This document shows positions 58,695-64,000 of a stretch of DNA of 64,000 nt, piece by piece. The position numbers and the translations under genes are program-made. Each line of letters opens with the position of its first letter. The first letter of the stretch is position 1. A model generated the notes under the pieces. It was not told where the DNA came from, searched no databases, and saw nothing but the letters and a program-made list of their open reading frames with translations. The stretch comes from Bacillus sp. BHET2 (GTDB lineage: Bacteria > Bacillota > Bacilli > Bacillales > Bacillaceae_B): the NCBI RefSeq assembly GCF_005938125.1, contig NZ_VCQN01000001.1:744001-808000 (forward strand), written 5' to 3'.

Positions 58695-58991
58695 TTGAAA
58701 ACAATTTTAGCAAATAAAGTTAATAGACGATTAGTAACTGGAGAATCATTAAATATTATCGATGTCCGTGAGGTAGCTGAAGTACGAAATGGGAAGATCC
58801 CAAGCAGTATGAATATTCCCCTTGGACTTCTGGAATTTCGTATGAATGAATTAGATAAAAAGAAAGATTACATCATAGTCTGTCAATCAGGTGGACGAAG
58901 CAGTCAGGCTGTATCATTTCTAGAGTACCAGGGATTCAATGTGACAAATATGGACGGTGGTATGAATTCATGGGAAGGGAACGTAGAATGA
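58695..58991 (+). CDS. Single-domain rhodanese
   Basis: A 98-residue cytosolic rhodanese: I-I-D-V-R-E-V-A-E-V near 21 and active loop I-V-C-Q-S-G-G-R-S (Cys63), ending N-M-D-G-G-M-N-S-W. The start is TTG 58695, 7 nt after GGAGGAG. It follows the membrane-anchored rhodanese by 60 nt, with a similar C-terminal G-G-M-N-S-W in both, suggesting duplication. Confidence 0.87.
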   Translation: MKTILANKVNRRLVTGESLNIIDVREVAEVRNGKIPSSMNIPLGLLEFRMNELDKKKDYIIVCQSGGRSSQAVSFLEYQGFNVTNMDGGMNSWEGNVE

Positions 58992-59014
58992 AGTTACTTT
59001 TGAATATCTGTTAA

Positions 59015-59030
59015 ATACCCATGCAGGTTT
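59015..59030 (+). promoter_or_regulatory. Degenerate CstR-like site before the second yrkH
   Basis: ATACCCATGCAGGTTT keeps the left half-site ATACCC and the AGG of the right half but loses the terminal GTAT. Possibly a weak operator. Confidence 0.3.
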
Positions 59031-59097
59031 AGAGTGTGGAATTTAGGATAATGTAAAATCATTAAGGTAAAATAATTATGTGGGAGGAGTTTAGGAT

Positions 59098-60225
59098 ATG
59101 ACTAGGACAATAAATGAGTTATCAGCACGAGAGCTGACAAAAAAGATCATCAATGGAGATAGAATGTTTATATTGGACGTTCGACCACAAGATGCATTCG
59201 ATGACTGGAAGGTTGAAGGAAAGAATGTTTCCATTATAAACAAGCCATTTAGCGAGTTGAAAAACAATCTTGAATCGATTAAAGGTACACTTTCAAAAGA
59301 CGAATCAATTTATGTTATATGTGCTAAAGGGAATTCTTCGAAGAAGACTGCAGAGATGCTGGTTGATGCAGGCATGGAAAATATCCATTCAGTAGAAGGT
59401 GGCATGCAGGCATGGAGTGAACATTTAGAACCGGTTAAAATCGGCGATGTATCAGGCGGCGAGCTATACCAATTCGTAAGAATCGGAAAAGGGTGTTTAT
59501 CTTATGCCATTGTTTCTAATGGGGAGGTTGCACTCGTTGACCCAGCCCGGCTGTTGGAACCTTATAAGAAATTCATACAGGAACATAGCCTCTCCGTTAA
59601 AGCCATACTTGATTCCCATCTTCATGCTGATCATATTTCGGGCGGTCGATCCTTAAGTAACGAATACAACACGCCCTATTATATACCTTCTAAAGATGCT
59701 GAAGAGGTACAATATGAGTATAAAGACTTGAATGATGATACCGTAATTCAGGTTGGGAAAACGAGCATTAAAGCTGTCTACTCACCTGGACATACAATTG
59801 GAAGCACTTCGTTTATTGTCGATAACCATTACTTGTTAACAGGAGATATTCTGTTTATCGATTCAATTGGAAGACCTGACTTAGCTGGAAAAGCAGAGGA
59901 CTGGGTAGGGGATTTGAGAACAACATTGTATTCCCGGTATAAACATCTTCAAGATGATTTACTTGTCCTACCTGCACATTTTATGACTTTGGACGAGATG
60001 AATGAAAATGGTTCAGTTTCACAATCCTTAAGCGGTCTGTATAAAGAAAATCATGGGTTGAATATCGAAAATGAGGAAGAATTCAGAAAAACAGTCACAG
60101 AAAATCTTCCTTCACAACCGAATAGCTATGAGAAAATTCGTGAAACGAATATGGGGAAAATGAAACCAGAAGAAGAAGAAAAGCGTGAAATGGAAACCGG
60201 TCCTAACCGATGTGCCATACGGTAA
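59098..60225 (+). CDS. Second rhodanese / persulfide dioxygenase fusion (YrkH paralogue)
   Basis: A 375-residue paralogue of the yrkH product with identical length and domain order. Rhodanese loop Cys75 is in V-I-C-A-K-G-N-S, dioxygenase ligands are in S-H-L-H-A-D-H (His174, His176, Asp178, His179), and the C-terminus E-T-G-P-N-R-C-A-I-R nearly repeats that of YrkH. Both should oxidise persulfide; the two differ mainly in the rhodanese domain. GGGAGGAG is upstream of the ATG. Last enzyme of the second CstR-type cluster. Confidence 0.9.
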   Translation: MTRTINELSARELTKKIINGDRMFILDVRPQDAFDDWKVEGKNVSIINKPFSELKNNLESIKGTLSKDESIYVICAKGNSSKKTAEMLVDAGMENIHSVEGGMQAWSEHLEPVKIGDVSGGELYQFVRIGKGCLSYAIVSNGEVALVDPARLLEPYKKFIQEHSLSVKAILDSHLHADHISGGRSLSNEYNTPYYIPSKDAEEVQYEYKDLNDDTVIQVGKTSIKAVYSPGHTIGSTSFIVDNHYLLTGDILFIDSIGRPDLAGKAEDWVGDLRTTLYSRYKHLQDDLLVLPAHFMTLDEMNENGSVSQSLSGLYKENHGLNIENEEEFRKTVTENLPSQPNSYEKIRETNMGKMKPEEEEKREMETGPNRCAIR

Positions 60226-60250
60226 TCTGTCTATGTAGGTTGAAGAAAAC

Positions 60251-60286
60251 ATGCACCGTCTCTGAGCTTTATCAGGGTCGGTGCAT
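60251..60286 (+). terminator. Hairpin after the second yrkH
   Basis: ATGCACCG / CGGTGCAT stem with a long partly paired loop. No T-run, so it may act only as a processing or attenuating hairpin. Confidence 0.4.
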
Positions 60287-60316
60287 GGATTGGATGAACC
60301 GAGGAAGTGAAGAGAC

Positions 60317-60673
60317 GTGAAAGAAACACTGGAATCAAAATATATTCAACAGCATCTGGCAAATGAACGAACGTTTTTGGCATGGATTCGAACAGCCATT
60401 GCCATGATAGGAATCGGTTTTTTGACGACAAGCCTGCATTATAACTCTCTTCAGGGGAATCCCCTCCAAGATAAGATCGCCGTCAGCATCAGTGCGGTTT
60501 CAATCTTCGTTGGATTAGTCATCATCATTGGTTCAACCATTAATTATTACCGTACTAGGAAGCATATTAACACACAAACATTTACTTCATCCGATGTTTT
60601 TATTAAAATGATGGCGGCTGTCGCTACTGTCGTTCTCCTATTTGTTACCGTTTATTTTCTTTCACTAAAATAA
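60317..60673 (+). CDS. DUF202 membrane protein (YidH-like)
   Basis: A 118-residue protein with three membrane helices (about 27-45, 55-75, 95-115). The N-terminal L-A-N-E-R-T-F-L-A-W-I-R-T-A near 14-27 is the DUF202 signature. Function unknown. GTG start 60317 with GAGGAAG upstream. It lies 92 nt after the second yrkH, beyond a hairpin, so co-transcription with the sulfur genes is uncertain. Confidence 0.87.
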   Translation: MKETLESKYIQQHLANERTFLAWIRTAIAMIGIGFLTTSLHYNSLQGNPLQDKIAVSISAVSIFVGLVIIIGSTINYYRTRKHINTQTFTSSDVFIKMMAAVATVVLLFVTVYFLSLK

Positions 60674-60716
60674 AAGCTGCACGCAAGGGGACTAACCCTT
60701 GCGTGCAGCCTTTTTA
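60674..60716. terminator. Bidirectional terminator between convergent genes
   Basis: GCTGCACGCAAGGG / CCCTTGCGTGCAGC perfect stem, TTTTT on the plus side and TTTTA on the minus side. Confidence 0.95.
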
Positions 60717-60974
60717 ATCTTGTTTTTGTTCATTGTAATATTGAACTGATGTCATGGCACCTTCGCTCACCATGGAATTATCCTCAATATTGGAAGGGTC
60801 AGGATTCCCACCTTTGTCTACTGGCAAATCTTCTTTTCTTCGTTTCTTGAATTTTGTAACCAATCCTTCTTTCATATTATGAAGCTGATTACGCTTATCC
60901 TTCGATGATAACATCCATCCCAGTGACCCCGCGGTTACAGTGGCTCCAACAAGTAAGGTTTTATTTACTTTCAT
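60714..60974 (-). CDS. Small membrane-anchored hypothetical protein
   Basis: An 86-residue protein with one N-terminal hydrophobic segment (about 6-22, L-L-V-G-A-T-V-T-A-G-S-L-G-W), a basic middle (K-F-K-K-R-R-K) and a polar tail. It is reminiscent of YtxH-like general-stress proteins but no clear match. ATG 60974 is chosen because GGAGGAAAG lies 8 nt upstream. Single gene. Confidence 0.65.
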   Translation of the reverse strand: MKVNKTLLVGATVTAGSLGWMLSSKDKRNQLHNMKEGLVTKFKKRRKEDLPVDKGGNPDPSNIEDNSMVSEGAMTSVQYYNEQKQD

Positions 60975-61146
60975 GCTACTTTCCTCCATTCGGGTATATC
61001 GTTATTTGGTATGTTCAATGTTTTCCCCGTTCACATGAAAATAAACATTACGGCTTGAAGTTAGCTTAGCTAAGTGAAAGAGTGGACAACACAATCATTC
61101 TAGTTGAAAATAAACGTAGATGTTAAATCAAGAGAGGATGTAGTAA

Positions 61147-62037
61147 ATGGAGGAACTTTCAAACAAAACCGTCATTGGATTTATCGGAACTGGTGTAATG
61201 GGTAAGAGTATGGCTAGTCATATTCAGAAAGCCGGATTCCCGCTGGTACTATTTAACCGTACAAAAGAAAAGGCAAAGGAATTGATTCATAACGGAGCAA
61301 AATGGGCCGATACACCAAAGGAAGTGGCGGAAGCTTCGGATATTGTCATAACAATCGTAGGCTACCCTTCTGATGTAGAAGACTTATATCTTGGAGAGAG
61401 TGGGATCCTTCATCATTTAAAACCTAATTCCCTAGCCATAGATATGACCACTTCTTCTCCCGAATTAGCAGAAAAAATTTCCAAATCCGCAATGGATAAG
61501 GGGATCTATACATTAGATGCACCAGTTTCCGGTGGTGACATAGGAGCAAAGGAAGCAAGACTTTCCATCATGGTAGGTGGAGACGAGAAAGCGTACAGAT
61601 CCGCCAAACCTCTCTTAGATCTTTTAGGCTCAAATGTCGTTTATCAAGGGAAAGCAGGCGCAGGACAACATACGAAGATGTGTAATCAAATCACCATTGC
61701 ATCGAATATGGTGGGTGTCAGTGAAGCCCTTCTCTATGCAAAGAATTCTGGCTTGAATCCGCAACAAGTTTTAAAGAGTATCACATCAGGGGCTGCAGGA
61801 AGTTGGTCACTTAGCAATCTGGTTCCACGGATGATTGATGAAGATTATGCACCAGGCTTTTATGTGAAGCATTTTATAAAAGATCTCAAAATCGCCCTTG
61901 ACTCAGCGAAAGACATGGGTCTACGCACACCCGGTCTGGAACTAGCCCTGTCATTATATGAGGAACTGGCTCTAAATGGCGGAGAAAATAGCGGAACACA
62001 GGCTCTGATTACATTATTGGAAGAATCCACCGATTAA
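61147..62037 (+). CDS. ykwC: Beta-hydroxyacid dehydrogenase (YkwC-like)
   Basis: A 296-residue NAD(P)-dependent oxidoreductase of the 3-hydroxyisobutyrate dehydrogenase family. The Rossmann motif I-G-F-I-G-T-G-V-M-G-K-S-M is at 10-22, D-A-P-V-S-G-G-D-I-G-A near 126 (substrate loop), and the catalytic lysine in G-A-G-Q-H-T-K-M-C-N near 178. The C-terminal all-helical domain is complete. B. subtilis YkwC is similar; the substrate is uncertain. GAGAGGATG lies upstream of the ATG. Confidence 0.9.
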   Translation: MEELSNKTVIGFIGTGVMGKSMASHIQKAGFPLVLFNRTKEKAKELIHNGAKWADTPKEVAEASDIVITIVGYPSDVEDLYLGESGILHHLKPNSLAIDMTTSSPELAEKISKSAMDKGIYTLDAPVSGGDIGAKEARLSIMVGGDEKAYRSAKPLLDLLGSNVVYQGKAGAGQHTKMCNQITIASNMVGVSEALLYAKNSGLNPQQVLKSITSGAAGSWSLSNLVPRMIDEDYAPGFYVKHFIKDLKIALDSAKDMGLRTPGLELALSLYEELALNGGENSGTQALITLLEESTD

Positions 62038-62063
62038 ATCTCCCTACCATTTTTACTTCAAGC

Positions 62064-62290
62064 AACAAAAAGGGGCTGGGACAAAAGGGTTTTAGCCAAA
62101 TAAAATATCCTAGCGTTCATTCGAAATTCATTCCTGAAAATCGAAAATGTTCGGATTTTTCTGACCAAGGAAAGCGAAGTTTTGCACGGAAATCAACAGC
62201 GGTGTCACAAGAGATCCTATCATGGTCTTTTATTCTGATTGTTCGTCTTTAGATTATATTGATATTGTTATGTCACAGCCTCTTTTTGTT
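62064..62290. repeat. MITE-like element with 23-nt terminal inverted repeats
   Basis: The left end AACAAAAAGGGGCTGGGAC and the right end (GTCACAGCCTCTTTTTGTT) are inverted repeats matching at 20 of 23 positions over 62064-62086 and 62268-62290. The 227-nt unit is noncoding, with an inner AAAATCG / CGGATTTT stem. The GGGGCTGGGACA end resembles repeats common in Bacillus genomes. It occupies most of the ykwC downstream gap and may also terminate transcription. Confidence 0.6.
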
Positions 62291-62407
62291 CATTTCTGTT
62301 TTTATGAAATTGGGTGCCTTTTTGAATAATCGATTCTCTTCATCATACTTAAGCAGAAAATGGAAATAATAAATCGAAGGATGATTAACGAAGGTAGGGT
62401 GAGTCTC

Positions 62408-62548
62408 TTGAAGAGAAAATCAGTAAAAAAAGTGTCTACAATAATATATATGTGTGGTTCATTCATGACATTAGCTGCATTCTTAGTCTCTTATTTCCAG
62501 ACAAAAACCATCATTAAAACCATTAAGAAATATAGTCCTTATCATTAG
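62408..62548 (+). CDS. Very small single-helix membrane protein (46 aa)
   Basis: A basic N-terminus (M-K-R-K-S-V-K-K), one hydrophobic helix (about 9-30, including I-I-Y-M-C-G-S-F-M-T-L-A-A-F-L-V) and a basic tail (K-T-I-K-K-Y-S-P-Y-H). The TTG start 62408 is preceded by AGGGTGAG at 5-6 nt; in-frame ATG codons at 62360 and 62381 are possible alternatives. No family recognised. Confidence 0.5.
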   Translation: MKRKSVKKVSTIIYMCGSFMTLAAFLVSYFQTKTIIKTIKKYSPYH

Positions 62549-62616
62549 GTTATTGGTTGCAATATTGTCCTATAACTTAGACAATGAGATGGAAGACAAG
62601 TAAGGAGGGAATACCA

Positions 62617-63138
62617 TTGAAGTTAACCGGGAAAAAAGTCATTCAATTAGTAAGTGCAGATTTCGAAGACCTTGAATTGTGGTATCCAGTCTTGCGCTTG
62701 CGAGAAGAAGGAGCGGCAGTACATATTGTTGGCGAAGAGGCAAATCAAGAATATATTGGTAAATATGGCGTTCCAATTGTTTCAGAATACGCATTTAATG
62801 AAATTGATCCAGAAGACTATGATGCAATACTTGTCCCTGGAGGGTGGTCACCGGACAAGCTCCGTCGCTACGGAGAGGTCATCTCAATGGTTCAATCAAT
62901 GAATACTAAGAAGAAGCCAATCGGGCAAATCTGCCATGCGGGATGGGTGCTGATTTCAGCCAACATTCTTAAAGGTGTAAAAGTGACCAGCACACCGGGT
63001 ATTAAAGATGATATGGAAAACGCAGGAGCAACGTGGGTGAATGAACCGGTCGTCACTGATGGCCACATCGTCTCCAGTCGAAGACCTCCTGATCTACCTG
63101 ATTATATGAGGGAATTCATTGACGTATTGGCGAAATAA
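62617..63138 (+). CDS. DJ-1/PfpI-family glutamine amidotransferase-like protein
   Basis: A 173-residue cytosolic protein of the PfpI/YfkM group (general stress, proposed protease or deglycase). The nucleophile elbow G-Q-I-C-H-A-G-W near 104-111 has the conserved Cys-His pair, with D-F-E-D-L-E-L-W near 15 and L-V-P-G-G-W-S-P near 70. The C-terminal V-T-D-G-H-I-V-S-S-R-R-P is also typical. The start is TTG 62617, 8 nt after AAGGAGG; the ATG at 62584 lies upstream of that site. Confidence 0.88.
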   Translation: MKLTGKKVIQLVSADFEDLELWYPVLRLREEGAAVHIVGEEANQEYIGKYGVPIVSEYAFNEIDPEDYDAILVPGGWSPDKLRRYGEVISMVQSMNTKKKPIGQICHAGWVLISANILKGVKVTSTPGIKDDMENAGATWVNEPVVTDGHIVSSRRPPDLPDYMREFIDVLAK

Positions 63139-63149
63139 ATACCAATTGT

Positions 63150-63194
63150 AAAAGGAAGGGTTCACGTCAAGCTGACTAGAACCCTTCCTTTTTG
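63150..63194. terminator. Terminator between convergent pfpI-like and holin genes
   Basis: AAAGGAAGGGTTC / GAACCCTTCCTTT stem with TTG on the plus side and A/T-rich flanks. Confidence 0.9.
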
Positions 63195-63195
63195 T

Positions 63196-63492
63196 TTATA
63201 TCTTCTTTTCTCGTTTATTCCGATCACGTACTCTGTTAAAGAAAGTTTGTTTAACGGATTGATGAGTCGTGATGGCTGCCCCCGTGGCGATAAATCCATT
63301 TGCGATGCCGTTTAAATCAAAGCCTAATGTCCAACCACTGACTACCACACCAACACCCAATAAGATCCAGATGATCACCCAATCAGGTACGTGTGGAGTC
63401 CTTTTGAATGCATACCCTAATACCAACAGAATGGGAACGAGAAGGGTTACTTGTGGGTCAATGGCAATACCGTTTAATACGTTCTCAATCAT
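63196..63492 (-). CDS. Orphan holin-like membrane protein (Hol44 / holin superfamily V type)
   Basis: A 98-residue protein with three hydrophobic segments (about 15-30, 38-58, 62-80) and a basic tail (F-F-N-R-V-R-D-R-N-K-R-E-K-K). The spacing R-T-P-H-V-P-D-W-V-I-I-W-I-L-L and G-F-I-A-T-G-A-A-I-T-T-H-Q-S-V-K-Q is characteristic of Hol44-type phage holins. No endolysin or other phage gene lies nearby, so it is probably a domesticated or remnant gene. Confidence 0.8.
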   Translation of the reverse strand: MIENVLNGIAIDPQVTLLVPILLVLGYAFKRTPHVPDWVIIWILLGVGVVVSGWTLGFDLNGIANGFIATGAAITTHQSVKQTFFNRVRDRNKREKKI

Positions 63493-63696
63493 TTTAGTTC
63501 ACTCCTATTATGGAAAAATGACTTCTATAAAGTTTATTGGACAACAACGAGTTTCATGACAACCTATATAAGAAGATTTCAGAGGAGGAGTTTGAAACTA
63601 TTTATAAAATGTGCGGAATTGTGACCTTTAAAGTGACATGGGAAATGTTCAGTGATATTATATTGATTGACCTATAATGAAAAGGAGCTGTTAGAA

Positions 63697-64000
63697 ATGG
63701 CAAAAAAAGGATACATACAATTTCAAACAGGTGAAAAAATCGAGTTTGATTTATTTCCAAATGAGGCACCTGGAACTGTAGCAAATTTTGAAAAACTAGC
63801 AAATGAAGGATTCTACAACGGCTTAAGCTTCCACCGTGTTATCCCAGGTTTCGTAAGTCAAGGCGGTTGTCCAAATGGAAATGGTATGGGGGGTCCTGGT
63901 TACACAATCAAATGTGAAACAGAAGGAAATCCACATAAACATGAAGAAGGTTCTTTATCCATGGCACATGCAGGTAAAGATACAGGCGGAAGCCAGTTCT
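63697..64000 (+). CDS. ppiB: Peptidyl-prolyl cis-trans isomerase, cyclophilin type (3' end outside window)
   Basis: The first 101 residues of a small bacterial cyclophilin. [22 protein letters not shown] near 32-53 contains the catalytic Arg of F-H-R, followed by Q-G-G-C-P-N-G-N-G near 55 and [14 protein letters not shown] at the window edge. It catalyses proline isomerisation in protein folding. AAAGGAG lies 9 nt before ATG 63697. The frame is open at base 64000; a single-domain PpiB of about 145 residues is expected. Confidence 0.93.
   Translation, partial: MAKKGYIQFQTGEKIEFDLFPNEAPGTVANFEKLANEGFYNGLSFHRVIPGFVSQGGCPNGNGMGGPGYTIKCETEGNPHKHEEGSLSMAHAGKDTGGSQF

Noticed and set aside
63196-64000. 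Prophage edge
   Set aside because: Only one holin-like gene; no integrase, structural or lysin genes and no attachment repeats seen.
1-64000. CRISPR arrays, tRNA, rRNA, transposases
   Set aside because: No regularly spaced repeats, no cloverleaf-like clusters, and no transposase or integrase frames were recognised on reading both strands.

Overview
The window reads as chromosome of a Gram-positive, endospore-forming member of the Bacillaceae (Bacillus sensu lato). The signs are strong AAGGAGG-type ribosome binding sites, frequent TTG/GTG starts, intrinsic terminators after most operons, and typical Bacillus families: HelD, CvfB, a yrk-type sulfur cluster with CstR, YpuA, YckD, Spo0M, CrtO/P/Q C30-carotenoid enzymes, LCP ligases and a sporulation-type PAS kinase. 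The genus cannot be fixed from sequence reading alone; pigmented marine/soil relatives would fit. No rRNA, tRNA, CRISPR array, transposase or prophage module was seen.

Layout. 1-7.5 kb: end of a D-serine dehydratase gene, a HAD phosphatase, a DUF1456/YgjP-like pair, small proteins, the RNA-polymerase recycling ATPase HelD and an Fsr-type exporter. 7.57-8.10 kb: a repeat element with nested GC-rich hairpins. 8.1-12.1 kb: a guanine permease under a purine riboswitch, cvfB, and an MFS exporter preceded by an unannotated 17-codon leader ORF whose RNA can fold in two exclusive ways. 12.3-15.7 kb: divergent crtQ-crtO / crtP carotenoid genes. 15.7-24.8 kb: msrA, then a cobalamin riboswitch with terminator and a ten-gene corrinoid uptake and salvage operon (btuF-btuC-btuD/cbiZ-cobU-cobS-cobC-cobU-like-pduO-cblT-cblS). 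25-30 kb: an LCP ligase and a proC-proB-proA operon laid out like the osmostress proHJA operon. 30-39.5 kb, mostly minus strand: exonuclease/DUF294 pair, MMPL exporter, HAD phosphatase, rRNA methyltransferase, DUF915 hydrolase, M29 aminopeptidase.

39.7-41.2 kb holds an HTH-TPR regulator of the RRNPP (NprR/PlcR-like) type. It is followed 13 nt later by an unannotated 38-codon ORF with an export signal, a strong candidate for a private peptide quorum-sensing system. 41.4-48.4 kb: threonine aldolase, YckD, a half-length Spo0M, CstA under a promoter with a cre-like site, a frameshifted ORF, a cory-CC-star protein with its ArsA-like ATPase, and an M24 peptidase. 48.6-52.5 kb: a CstR-controlled persulfide/sulfite operon (cstR-yrkI-yrkE-yrkF-yrkH-yrkJ). 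A second cluster at 58.2-60.2 kb (two rhodaneses and a yrkH paralogue) carries the same CstR-type operator inside a consensus promoter, so both look like one regulon. Between them lie a PAS kinase, YpuA, an OmpR-type two-component pair and a Pro/Gly/Tyr-rich protein. The window ends with small membrane proteins, a beta-hydroxyacid dehydrogenase, a second repeat element with terminal inverted repeats, a PfpI-like protein, an orphan holin and the start of a cyclophilin gene.

The most promising undescribed items are the regulator/propeptide pair at 39.8-41.2 kb, the leader-peptide attenuator at 11.97-12.11 kb, and the nested dispersed repeat family with copies at 7.6, 29.9 and 48.5 kb. All assignments come from reading motifs and context by eye; no database search was run.
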